NCBI GenBank assembly: GCA_014529385.2
Contig: CM043971.1
Span: 86,568,840 to 86,632,839 of the forward strand
Reading direction: 5' to 3'
Length of the DNA stretch: 64,000 nt
Origin: Adiantum capillus-veneris
Taxonomy: Eukaryota; Streptophyta; Polypodiopsida; Polypodiales; Pteridaceae
In this document: in pieces, positions 1 to 11,300 of the stretch
How positions within the stretch are numbered: the stretch's first letter is position 1
Layout: each line of letters starts with the position of its first letter
The notes under the pieces: model-generated
Seen by the model: only the letters and a program-made list of their open reading frames with translations
The model's database searches: none
Told to the model about the DNA's origin: nothing
Program-made: the position numbers and the translations under genes

Positions 1-528
1 TTTTATAATGTCATGCTGCATGAAGCAATGCTAGTAGTTCATATGATTATTGTTTGTATTTTTTCACATTTGATGTTTCACTAAGAATTTCTATTAAAAA
101 TAGGAATGGCTAGACACAACCAAAGCATAACAATTCGATGCATAAGATGCATGGAGAGAACCTGAACGAGTATGACTAGACAAAGGTGCATCCAATTTAC
201 TGTCACGCGAAGTATGCACCAATCATTTTGGCATATGTCTAGCCTGCTCATTTTCATCCCTTTCCTCATCAAGTACATCATGTACATCTGCATCAATAAT
301 AGGATGATCTATAACATTTTCAGAAACCCCCATAGACTGTACATTTTCCTCATTGGAATTTCCATCCGAACTTCCACCACTGAAAAGAGGCAAAATAGTG
401 TCATAAATGTCATGTGAGCTTACATTACTGTCTCTAGTATATAACAACAAGGGCTGAATAGAATCTTCCACAAACACAACCTCCCCTGAAACCAAAATAC
501 ACTCTGTTTGTGGATGATACAACCTGTT
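1..528 (-). pseudogene. Ty1/copia pol fragment, region after the integrase core
   Basis: On the minus strand, reading down from about 523, the peptide RLYHPQTECILVSGEVVF matches the conserved region that follows the copia integrase core (Y-x-P-x-T ... V-V-F-x-E). It continues with an acidic linker (V-E-D-S-I-Q-P) to about position 223. Past that the frame is broken and only scattered short peptides remain to the window edge. The same protein's integrase lies at 3,116-4,100, and the split falls inside the conserved G-Y-x-L-Y-x-P motif, so this is the downstream half of one interrupted copia polyprotein. Reverse transcriptase and RNase H, if kept, lie left of the window. No intact product is expected. 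Confidence 0.7.
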
Positions 529-3115
529 GGGGCAGTCCGGGGCGGGCAACAAGAGAGGCGACCTCTAAACACCCCTCAAGGCTCCCATGCTGCTCAATTG
601 GGGTTAGGGCAACCACAAGCACAACACAACAACTAACCCACAGCCAAACCCAAACAAGATAGGGGCACCACCTAGTTAGAGAGAGAACTAGGACGCAAAA
701 GAGGAGAATCCCTTAGCAATACAAGCGAGAAGGAAGGGTACACTATCACTAATTTAAATGCAACAAATACACACACCAAACACACACACACACACACACA
801 CAAAAAGAGAGATCTTTGTGCAGGAATTTAGCTTCAATTTTAATGATTGACGTGGGTGTATGAACAACTTGGAGGAGAGTCAAGAGACACGATTAAGTTT
901 GATGATGTCATAATCTACACATTATCTTAGGGTTATGGGAGACCTCTCACCATACAACCCTCTTATAATGTTTTCCCAAGCAACAAAAACAAACACAAGA
1001 GCTCTTTAGTCACATACAAGCAGATACTACAAAAGAATCTCAAAATGAAAACGCGTCACCTTAAACCAAACGAGATGAGGTTGCCAAGCGCGAATTGGAG
1101 AGACTCAAGAGATTTTTGACTCGCGATTTGCACCCAACTTATTGATTAAATTGATGCACAAGAGTAGGTACAACTTTGATTGGAAGTTATGAATCACTCA
1201 CTCCCTTGCAATGTTACAACTACACCACATGTAATGGTGCATAGAGAGCTCACTCTCACTCCCTAAAACTAAGATGGTGAATGGCACGCTCAAAGTAGTG
1301 AGCAATAGTGTAGGGATCCTGTCTTTTACAAAGGAAGAAGGGCTCTATTTATAGGTGAGGAGAGCCCTAATTAGGATTATACCTAATCAACATTTTCATA
1401 GAAAATCATGTTTATGAAAATTTTTTATATGTTCTTATGAGAGTGGGGCTCTCTTGTCTCTTGAGTCACATGGATGTGGGCTCAAAAGGAGAGAATTATT
1501 GAGGTGAAATAGAGAAGATACTAGAGAGGTGAGTGATTTTTTGTGTGAGGTTGCCCACTCCATGGTAGAGTAGAGTGGGTGCAATTTACAAAAAAAGGGT
1601 TAGCAGGTAGTGTTAGTAGTTTGAAGTTAGTAGGATGGGGTACAATTACATGGCATATGCACTCAAGGTGCATTATATGATTTATACAATGATAAAAAGT
1701 AAGAGAAGAATGAAGATATACACAATTTGGTGGAAACCACAAGATGTAAATGAAATTTTCCACCTTCTCCTCCAGTGAATGAAGCGGTTGTAGAACTTTG
1801 TCGGTGCAGTTCTTGTGACCATGGGGAAGTTGAATTCTCCATGATCAAACTCCTCCTTTTGCAGGGCTTGAGATTGGTTATTTGCTGATTTTTTTCTCTT
1901 TTTATGAAAGGATGAAGAGGTTATGGTAATATGAATTTGATTCAAGAGAGAGAAATTGAGCTATATGTGTGTAGAGATGATAATCTTTTGAGCTATGGAG
2001 TAAGGAGAGATGGAAATGGTGAAGAAGATGAACTAAGCCATGAAAGTTGCAGGTTTGAGTGAGGGATGGAGAGGAATGAGTGTATGTGTGTGGAAGTGGG
2101 AAAGGAGGTGAGGGAAGACTATAGGTTACTTTTTGAGAAAAGTGGGCAGACTATGGTCCACTCAAAAAATCATAGCTCACCCGTGGTTGCTCCAAAAATC
2201 ACCAAAAATTTTGAGGTGATTATTTTGTTTTTTTTTTACATTTTCGTTGTTGACCACCGCTCCAAATTCAGAGTGAAAATGGGTACCAAAAAGCCTGTTT
2301 TTTATGCCTGCAAAAGACTTTTAGTGGCCCCCTTCTTTGTTGAATTTGTACAATGTATCCAAGAGTGAGCCCCTCCTTTGTCATATCATAATGCAAAGCA
2401 TCCAAGTTTCCCTTTACACATGCATGGAGGAGGATTATTGGTGAATAAAGCAATATATACATGGTGGGACTAGTGTATGGACTATTCATGGATTTTAGCT
2501 CAATGAGCACATGGTGTTAGAATAATGAAAAAAAAAATTAAAAAAATAAATATGGAGAAATTATGGATATGGAAAGATATTGGAATCATATGATATGGTC
2601 CCTCTTTGTATTATTTTGGGTGAAAGAGGAAAAGGTATGCAAGTAAATAATATAATAAACGTGACTAAGAGAGTAGAAATCAATTTTTGTTTTCACAAGA
2701 GTGAGGGTGAAAATGTGGGGGTGATTTGTATAAAAGAAAAATATGAGGTAAGAGTATGTACACATTGGCAAAAAATACACTTATGGTGCAAGAGGATGAA
2801 AGAAGGCATACATAAGTTTAATAAAACACACACCTAGGTATAAATATTTAAATAAAATATCAAAATAATTATAAAAAATCCCTATATTTAGGCCATATAT
2901 ATAATGAAATATTTACACACAAAGGCCATAATATACCTTTGTTAACTATTTTTTAAATTTTTTTGGCTCAACTAGCCCAATGACTAGCTAATTGAGGGTT
3001 TTTAAGAAAATATGGAAAAAGTCTCCTAACTCACACACGCCTATGTACAGTGAAATGGTAGGGATATCCATAGTGTTTGGGTGAATTTGGTAGGGTGAAG
3101 TAGCTCACTATGACA
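529..3115 (-). mobile_element. Solo-LTR-like insertion inside the copia pol gene
   Basis: This 2.6-kb block separates two halves of a copia polyprotein and has no coding capacity of its own. Read on the minus strand it starts TGTCATAG and ends CCCCAACA, compatible with LTR ends. It holds a canonical TATA box (CCTATAAATAG, 1,345-1,355) and a (CA)n tract at ~783-802. A stretch near 2,140-2,340 resembles the LTR at 55,877-57,845 in the same order and orientation: both have TGGGCAGACT, then ATCATA and CTC, then GCAAAAG with GTGG-CCCC. That suggests a related LTR family. I see no clean target-site duplication; the right boundary is uncertain by about 30 bp (3,115-3,146), where a TAGCCG/CGGCTA hairpin sits. 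A decayed non-LTR insertion is the alternative. Confidence 0.5.
1345..1355 (-). promoter_or_regulatory. TATA box of the solo-LTR-like block
   Basis: CCTATAAATAG on the minus strand is a canonical plant TATA box, followed by GAGCCC as in many LTR promoters. Its position in the middle of a 2.6-kb LTR fits a U3/R boundary. Activity is inferred only. Confidence 0.45.
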
Positions 3116-4100
3116 ATTTTGAATAGCCGAAAAACGGCTAGCACTCTAACCTTTGCTTTCAGCACTATAACCACCAAAAATACATTTGACAACCTTACCA
3201 TCCAGTTTTTTGCATTGTGTTTGTGGCACCAAAGCATATGCCAAACAACCAAAAACACGCGTGTGCTCAATAGAAGGCTTTCTATCATGCCATGCTTCAT
3301 ATGGAGTAAAAGACTGCAAATATTTTGTAGCACACCTATTTAGTACATAGGTGGCACACATGATGGCCTCAAGACAAAACGATTGCAAAAAAGCTTGAAT
3401 TTTGACCATACATCATGCCATTTTTGTAAGTGACCCGTTTTTCCTCTCAACAACACCATTTTGTTGAGTCATATAAGGCACTGTACAGTGGTGTTTTATC
3501 CCATGACTAGCCAAAAATGCATTAAATTCATGAGACATATACTCCCCCCCTTGATCAAAATGGAGGTGTCTATAGTACATTTTGAGAAATTTTCAGCCAT
3601 AGCCAAAAATTGTTTAAAGTACATAAAAACTTTGGAGTTCTCTTTAAGTGAAAATACCCATGCATGCCTGGAGTAATCATCAATGAAATTCACAAAATAA
3701 AGGTAATTGCCCAAGGACGAAGTTTGCATGGGCCCACAAACATCACTATGCACAAGCTGCCTCAACTGGCATGTGGCCCTGACTCAACCATCCTTTGGAA
3801 ACTTTTATCATTGCATCTTACCCAAAATACAGCCTTCACAAACATGTTTCATAGGAACTTCAAGAGGCAGCAAAGAAGCAAACATATCAAATTTTTGCAA
3901 ACGCAGCAAACTGACAAAATTTAGATGAGCAAAATGTGCATGGCAAAATTTTGCATATGAAATAGCCTTTGAATCCACAAGTGCATCTACAAAATTCTAC
4001 CCACACTTGTCATACAAAGTGAGGTTATACAGCCCACGACATAAAATGCCAAATGCAACAATTTAATCACTGAAATTGAGATCATGTACAATATATCTGT
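3116..4100 (-). pseudogene. Ty1/copia integrase (degenerate)
   Basis: The minus strand shows the copia integrase in order: remnants of the HHCC zinc finger (about 3,960-3,800), first catalytic Asp in L-V-H-S-D-V-C-G-P (about 3,760), the F-I-D-D-Y-S-R block, second Asp in D-Q-G-G-E-Y (about 3,545) and the Glu in N-G-V-V-E-R-K-N (about 3,450). These are followed by the Y-V-L-N-R and T-P-Y-E-A-W motifs and F-G-G-Y-S-A-E-S-K-G near 3,150. Frames change at a run of seven C near 3,544-3,550 and there are several stops, so it is inactive. The next residues of the same protein are found at 528 after the intervening block. Confidence 0.8.
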
Positions 4101-4115
4101 CGTCCACAAATTTGA

Positions 4116-4890
4116 CTACAAGACCAACTCTAGCAAGTGCAGATATAGACAAAAGATTCTTCTAGATCCCATGTACATAAAGTGCATCAACAAGTGTGAA
4201 AGAACTGCCATTTGCAGTAGGAAGCACAATCTTTCCAACTCCCTAAACCAGATAAGAGGCATTGTTGGCACAAGTAACTGAATTTCCATAAGGGACAGAC
4301 TGAAGAGAGGTGAACAAATCACGATGTGAGGTAATGTGCTTTGTAGCACCACTATCAAAATACCACACATGTGAGTCTACAGCAACTGACATGTGTGCAT
4401 CATGGACAACAGGATTATAGGTACACTTTGCACTAAAAGCCCATTCTAGATCAACATCAACATCATAGTCTCCTTTCATAGAAGACTCAACAATAGCTGC
4501 ACTTGTAGTGGAGCCAGCATTTGCAATGGAGCCACCCTCTTTCTTCTTTGCCTCTTTGGCCTTTAACTTAGGGGACTGCTTGATCGAGTGATCATTAGAT
4601 TTACAATAATGGCAATTCATCTTCTTTTTTCCCTTATCACCATCACTTCTAGACAAATTACTACGACTAGAAGAATTAGGAACATGAGATTTTCCATTCA
4701 CAGAAGAACCATTAGAAGTGGCTGCAATATTGTTAACACCCTTTCTTTGAGCAACAATAAAACCTTGTTCAATTGCACGTGGTCTAGTGCTATTTTTTCT
4801 AGAAAGTGAGCAGGTGTGTGCTGGAAAAATTGAAGAAAGTGAGCAGGCGGTGTGTTGGAGCTGCTGGCAAGTAAGCCCGGGAGGATGCAA
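4116..4890 (-). pseudogene. Ty1/copia gag C-terminus and aspartic protease
   Basis: The first 215 codons from 4,890 contain a gag C-terminal part with a damaged zinc knuckle (C-H-Y-C-x4-H-x4-S, last Cys replaced by Ser) and a Lys-rich stretch. The copia protease active site W-Y-F-D-S-G-A-T-K-H-I follows near 4,350. The frame shifts at about 4,243-4,370 and the protease continues toward 4,116. The N-terminal capsid part of gag is missing: the reading begins only about 17 bp after the primer-binding site, so gag has an internal deletion. Family: Ty1/copia of plants, from the protease motif and the adjoining integrase. Confidence 0.75.
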
Positions 4891-4907
4891 CCTGCTCTGA
4901 TACCAAT
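4891..4907 (-). promoter_or_regulatory. Primer-binding site of the copia element (initiator Met-tRNA type)
   Basis: Minus strand ATTGGTATCAGAGCAGG matches the plant initiator-tRNA-Met PBS (TGGTATCAGAGC). It directly abuts the chromovirus LTR end at 4,908. Its first five bases, ATTGG, are the probable target-site duplication of the chromovirus insertion (partner ATTTG at 15,151-15,155). Confidence 0.8.
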
Positions 4908-6373
4908 TGTAATGGAATTGGCCTATTTAACTTGAGAGTAGCGGAAATTAATGAGATTACTTTTGAGAAATAACTTTGTGAGCATAACGGGTGAACATAA
5001 TTGAAGATAGCAACATTATCATAGCAATTAGTTAACTTGGCATGAACAATACTTTTTCAAGAGAGAGAATTTAGAGAACATGACAACAGTTGAGGACCGG
5101 ATTTATGTGGAGCCGGTCCCCCCTCCAATAGGCATTTGTATTATGATTTCTCCAATAAAGAGACTTGTTACAATACATTCTTTGTGTTCCTTGTGACCTA
5201 GGTGAAGCAATGAAGATGGAAATCTTCATGCATCACCATTATAGCATAACATAAACTTGAAGAAATCTTTAACCATGCGAAGCCTCGGTCCCAAGACCTC
5301 AAACACCTTCGAAGGTGGAGAGAGCTAGCAGGGAATGAGGGTAGGGAAGAGGAAGAAGAAACATTTCATAGGAGAAAGCAGTAGTTCCTCACTTATCATA
5401 CTCTTGTTGCTAGCATACATAATAGCATAGTAATGAAGAAGAAGGAGATGGAAAGCTTAACACTAGGTTGGTAACCTAACAGGACATAAAAGTGTCCTTT
5501 CAGGGTTTTGAAAAAAACCTCCAAAACCATAGTAGATCCACTCATTTTGTAAAATCCTTTCATGAGGTTATTTTTCAAGGCCTACTACACATGGAAAAAA
5601 TAATAAACTTGTAAAATTTCTCATCTTTTGGTCACACCAAGCCTCCAAAGTTGATGGACCATTACATTTTCATGAAAACAGTCATTTCTTACGTTTTGTT
5701 GCATAAAAATAAGATTAGGGATTTTTGTAGGACTTGAGATAAATTCCCTAGTTAACTTCAACGGGTTGGTTATCAGAACATATGATTGCTTCTCACTCAC
5801 TATTTTTTGTTTTGCCAAAAGAAATAGGTACAAAAAAGTTGAATTTTTACCATTCTGCAAACCTATCATCAAAGTTTCTATAGCCACGCTCAATACAAAT
5901 AATATATGCATGTTTTCTTAGTTTCCTATCGTCCTTTAGGTTCATAAGGAGCCATGGATCATGTCAAAAGAATAATACATCTCTTACCAAGGGGAACCTT
6001 GGGGACAAATATGAAGTGCAGGACAAGCACCTCAAGCAGGACAAGCACCTCAAGCAGGACAAGAACCTCGCGAGCTTGGGCCGGGTTCCCACCTCAAGCT
6101 CAGCCCTAGCTTACCTAAGGTCAAAGGACTTTTACACACATTATTGGAGGTCTTCAATGAAGCTAACCCTAAGGTCTTATGCTCTATTGGGTAGCCTTGC
6201 TCTTTGATAGACCATCTCTCATTTGGGCCCCTTTACCATTGGCCCCGTGTTGAGATAGATCTATAAGCACATATCTATATCTTAACACTTGTTCTCGTTT
6301 ATTCTCCCACATTAAGTGATCAATTTAAAATGAGAGAATCATTTGGGTTGGTTAGATATTAGATTTTATGACA
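4908..6373 (-). repeat. 3' LTR of the chromovirus, with a replaced middle segment
   Basis: Positions 4,908-5,455 and about 6,016-6,373 match the 5' LTR at 13,533-14,085 and about 14,840-15,150 closely. The middle (about 5,456-6,015) has no counterpart in the 5' LTR, whereas the solo LTR at 6,787-8,375 shares the 5' LTR's middle. The replacement therefore happened in this copy. Sense-strand ends are TGTCATAA and CCATTACA. Confidence 0.85.
5456..6015. other. Foreign segment replacing the middle of the chromovirus 3' LTR
   Basis: About 560 bp unlike the sister LTRs. On the minus strand there is a 96-codon open frame (5,621-5,911). Just upstream, in another frame, a protein-like stretch near 5,975-5,870 contains PWLLMNLKDDRKLRKHAY. 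Together these look like a decayed coding fragment of about 130 residues with one frameshift. I do not recognise the family. It may be a captured host, organellar or transposon fragment. Confidence 0.4.
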
Positions 6374-6786
6374 TTACGTCTCTCTTGAAATCATAGTCAT
6401 CCTCGACTATGAGGTAGAAGAGATAAAGCCATAGTCATCAGTCAATTTCACTTAGCGGGTAGAGGATCCCTTTTTACCCTACGACATCTTTCCAAGATGG
6501 ATGACTAATCCATTTGGTGCTTGGGAGACATAGCTACCGCAAGCATGTCTGCTCTTTAGTCCATTTCATTCTCCCAAAGTAGAGTGATAAATTCTACTTG
6601 GTGTTTGAGAGACGTCGTCATCACAAACATGATTGTAAGCATGGATACTAGTTAAATTTGTGCACAATTAAAAAGAGGACTAGTCTTATAAGACAAAAAC
6701 ATGAGTCATTTTAAAAGAAATTTGTACATTTGCTTACTCTAATGTAGCATTGTAAGCATTGACAAGGTTCATACTGTTCTTAAGCT
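6374..6786 (-). other. Chromovirus 3' untranslated region with the last codons of pol
   Basis: Between the 3' LTR and the inverted solo LTR. Joining 8,376 to 6,786 on the minus strand continues the frame W-M-Q-G-I-Q-L-S-L-R-T-V and then a stop near 6,765, the probable end of the polyprotein. A weak purine run (AAGAGAGACG) lies immediately before the LTR start at 6,373 and is the likely polypurine tract. Confidence 0.6.
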
Positions 6787-8375
6787 GTGTCATAATAATC
6801 AATATCTAATTCTCCTAAATGATTTTCTCATATTAAACTGATCATTTAATGTGGGGAAGGCCAGGGGAGAAAAAGCTAGAATACTAGTTAAGCTAGCAGA
6901 CCGACCACAGTAGGGATCCAAAGGAGGGAAAATAGGGATCCAAAGGGGGGGCCATCTGCAAAAGAGCCATGTGCAACAATGGGCTAAAAAGGCCCTAAGG
7001 TTCAGCCCATTAAGACTTCCAAAATGCTAAGGTTCCAAAATTCAAAGGTTGTGTCCAAAGGCAACCCTAGGGAAAATTGGATGCTTTGTGTGTGCCCTAA
7101 AAGTCTTTGCACATTCCTACATGGGAGGGGGCGAGCCCTAAAGGTAGGGGATGAGAGAGAAAGCCACACACACACACACACAGGCTCCCTTTACACAAAG
7201 GGAATGAGGGACACATGTCAGCTCCCTAGGCCAGATGCCCACAAGGTGTGCCCAATTTCTATTGGATGACCCTTGAAGTGGACCAATGAAAATTAAGCTA
7301 GAGTAAATCTAGTTTAATTAATTTAAAAACATTTAATAAAAGAAACCAATGAGAATTAAGTCTCCTAGAAGACTATTGGGCAGTCTCCCAAGGGGTCCAA
7401 TGAGCATTCAGGAGCCCCATGGCTTGCCTGATTCCTATTGGCCAGGAGGCAAAGGTGTCCAATGAGAGTTTAGTTTAATTATTTAATTACCTAAAGCTCT
7501 CACAAAAGGGGAAAGGGGGACACATGTTAGAAGGCTATCACTTATGCTGCTTAATTGTAATTGGCTTGACTTGGGGAGGGCCAATGAGGCTTCAGGAAGA
7601 GCATTTAGCAAGAGGGCTCGCCCAAGAGAGAGAGGGGGCTGATTTTTGCAGGGCATTATCACACACACACTCACACAAGCTCATGTGTGAAGAAAGAGAA
7701 GACTATTTCTTCCCAAGCTTTAATGGAGAACTCATCACCTACTCCAAGCTTGTGAGATAGAAGCCTACATCAAAACTCTCTTGGCATGTGGATGCAAATC
7801 CAACCAAGAGCCAAGCTTCAATGCATGCTCATCTCCTCTACCAATCTAATTACTAAGCTAAGCTATGCTATATATGAGTGATTATGTGAGGAGATGTACA
7901 TCTTTCTCGTAAGATACTCCTTCTTCCTCTCAATCTACTCTCATACCCTGCTAGCTCTCACCATCTTCGAAGGTGTGTGAGGTCTTGGGTCTGAGAACGG
8001 GGATAATTCAAGTTGTGTTTGTTAAGTGTTTTGCTTAGTGCATGAAGTTTCCATCTTCATTGCACTAGCTAGTCTTGAAGGAACACAAAGAATTGTATTG
8101 TACAATGTCTCTCTTGATGGGAGAAACCATAATACAAAGCCTTTTGGAGGGGGGACCGGCTCCATGAAAATCCGGTCCTCAACTGTTGTCAATATCTTAA
8201 TTGCTCTCTCTTTTGAAAGTATTGTCGATGCTATCTAACTAGGTGTTATGCTTTTTGTTGCTCTCTCCACCCAAGCACTCTTGTAATTCTCACTACGAAT
8301 CTACTCTAATGAAATGCCCACTATGTTCATGCTAATTTCCGCTACACATAAGTTATTAGGCCATTAAATGTTACA
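6787..8375 (+). mobile_element. Inverted solo LTR of the chromovirus family
   Basis: The plus strand runs TGTCATAATAATC ... ATGTTACA and is the reverse complement of the chromovirus LTRs along its length. Shared blocks are the AATGATTTTCTCAT block at the start, the CTTCGAAGGTG block near 7,968 and the GGACCGGCTCCATG block near 8,154. It also has the middle part that the 3' LTR at 4,908 has lost. Flanks are AGCTG (left) and AGTTG (right), a likely 5-bp duplication with one mismatch. There is no PBS or PPT next to it. It splits the final codons of the host chromovirus, so it inserted later and then lost its body by LTR-LTR recombination. Confidence 0.8.
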
Positions 8376-11300
8376 AGTTGTATTCCTTGCATCCATCTAG
8401 CATCTTCAAAAGGATAATTTTTAAACTTAATAAGATACCGTCGGATAATCTTACCATGTCCTAGTACCTTGTATTCATGCCGAAGAATAGCTTCGGGTTG
8501 TAGCACCTCTTCTTGGTCTTCAACTTCGGGAGGGTCTTCAATAATTGGGTTCAGTTGGTGGCTCTCCTTTATAGGGCTTAAGTAGGCTTACATGAAAGGC
8601 ATTGTGTATAATCCAATGGTTGGGCAACTTGAGTTGATAAGCCGTCTCATTGATGGGCTTCAAGATTTGGAAAGGACCATAGTATCTTTTTGCTAGTTTA
8701 GCATAATACTTTTGATGGCCCGTAGGATTTTTGCCCGTCGTTTGCCGTAATCGAGCCATAGGAAATTTGAGTAAGAACCAATCATTTTCTTTGAACATTA
8801 AAGCTCTTTTGTGCTTGTCAGTAGTAGCTTTTTGCCTTTGTTGAGAGATGGATATAGCCTCCTTAATTTTTTGAAAAGATTCTTGTAGGTCACGGGTATA
8901 CTCATCGGCGGCGAAGATCTTCCCATGTACTTTGAGTAGCAAGGGACTTTTTGGTCTTCCCTCAATGATCTCAAAAGGTGCTTTCCCTGTAGAAGTATGT
9001 ACAGTATTATTGTAGGCATACTCTATAAGAGGTAAGTACTTTTACCATTGTGAGCGTTGATCTACTTCAGTAACATAAGTCTTGAGTAGATCGAGTATCG
9101 TAAGATTGGCTATCTCACTTTGGCCATCCGTTTGTGGGTGATAGTCCGAAGAGAAATTCAATCTTGTTCCTAGATTCTCAAAGAGACCTTTCCAGAAATT
9201 ACCGGTCATTCTAGGATCTCTATCTGACACGATGGATGTGCGTAATCCATGGTGCTTGAAAATCTGAGATATGAAGAGAGTTGCCATTTGATGTGCCTTA
9301 ATAGTCTTTTTGACAGGAATAAAATGTGCTTGCTTGCTAAACCTGTCGACTATTGTCCATATTCCAGTATTCCCATGGATAGACTTGGGTAATCCAAAGA
9401 TGAAATCCATGGATATACTCTCCCATGGTGAATTTGGAATAGGCAATGGCTGGAGTAATCCAGGTTGCTTCCCTCTATCATACTTGGTCTTTTGGAATAC
9501 TACACATTTTGAAACATACTCTTGTATGTCCACTTTCATTGTAGGCCAATAGAAATACGTCTCTACTCCTCGGAGAGTAGGTTGAATACCGGTATGCCCC
9601 GCATATGGAGGAGCATGGGATTCATACATAACTTTCTCACAAAGGGAATGGGTAACACATAGCCTATTGCCATGGAGAAGATAACCATCCTGCAAGGTGA
9701 ATGGTTCCTCTTTCTTCCCCAAAGCAAGGGCTGACATTATGTCTCTAAAGTCAGTGTTAGTAGCATACTCATCTATCATAAAGGATAGATCATTGTGAGT
9801 AGCTATAGACATCGCATTGACCTTTGGTCGTCGTGAAAGTGCATTGGCCACTTGATTGTGCTTACCAGCTATGTGAGCAATATGGAAATTAAATTGCGAA
9901 AGAAAATTTTCCCACCTCATTTGTTTGTCGGAAAGCTTGGTTTGCGTCATGAAATACTTGAGACTTTGGTGGTCGGTTCGTAGGATAAATGGAGTCCCCA
10001 ATAGGTAGTGCTTCCATGTGTCTAGGGCATGTAGAATAGCTAAAAGCTCTTTCTCATAAATGTCCAAGACTCGTTCATCAATATTGAGCCTTCGGCTCTC
10101 ATATGCTATGGCATGCCCTTCTTGAAGCAAAACTGCTCCAAGGCAATCACCACAAGCATCACATTGGACCTCAAATGGCTTTGATAGATCAGGAAGCACG
10201 AGGACTGGTTGGGAAATAAGCTTCTCTTTGAGATTTTCAAAATCATTTTGCTCCTTAGCAGTCCATACAAACTTAACGTTCTTCTTAGTTAATTCATGTA
10301 GTGGTCCTGCTACTTGAGAGAATTTTGCTATGAAGCGTCTATAGTATGCACACATACCAACAAATCTTCTTAGCTCATGTAGATTTCTTGGGTTAGGCCA
10401 TGCTTTTATTACCTCTAACTTTGATGGATCCATTTGGATACCATTTTTAGAGATAATATGACCTAGGTATTGAATCTCTTGAAGGAAGAATTCGCTTTTC
10501 TTTTGGTTGAGATAAAGCTTGTTCTCCCTCAATGCTTGAAAAATCACTTGGAGATGTTGCTTATGTTCCTCCAAAGACTTGGAGTAGATGATGATATCAT
10601 CAAAGAACACTCCAGTGAATTTGCGATATGGTCTAAAAAATTTCTCAATCAAACGATTGAACGTAGCTGGTGCATTAGTCAAGCCAAAAGGCATGACTAG
10701 ATATTCATAAAGACCAAACGTTGTGCGAAACGCGGTCTTTGAGATATCTTCATCCACTATCCTTATTTGATGATAGCCACTCTTAAGGTCAATCCTACTG
10801 AAGTAGGTAGAGCCTTGTAGCTTATCAAACAGATCTTCTACCCGAGGCACAGGAAATCTGTTTTTGATAGTGATATGGTTTAGTGCTCGATAGTCCACAC
10901 ACATACGGTATGTACCATCTTTCTTTTGCACTAAAAGGACTGGAGAACAAAAGGGAGAAGAACTAGGCCTCACCATCCCTTTGTCTACCAATTCCTGTAC
11001 TTGCCTCATAATCTCCTCTTGTTGAGCTTGTGAGACTCGATAAGGAGGTTTGCTAGGCGGTGAGCTTCCTGGAAGGAGCTCAATACGATGGTCATCATCC
11101 CCTCGTTTTGGAGGTAGGTCCATCGGGATATCATCGATGAATACATCTTGGAATCCTTTTAGAAAAGTATACAAGTCTAACTCTTCTTGATTCCTATCAT
11201 TTACATTTGATGAAACATTATTAGCTTTTAGAGACTCTTTGACATAAATCATGTACACAGAAACTGAGCTCTTCATTGATTTATCAAAAGAAAGAGGATT

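Noticed and set aside
223-552. A complete 109-residue protein at the left edge
   Set aside because: Its first residues are translated from the end of the inserted block and the rest is the copia post-integrase region, so it is a chimeric fragment, not a gene.
3124-3140. TAGCCG-AAAAA-CGGCTA hairpin as a transcription terminator
   Set aside because: It is a single short hairpin at an insertion boundary in a eukaryotic sequence. Rho-independent termination does not apply and there is no gene it would end.
4908-6373. A hybrid element in which one LTR serves both the copia and the gypsy regions
   Set aside because: The 5-bp flanks and the restored copia LTR/PBS junction show simple nesting of the gypsy element in the copia element.
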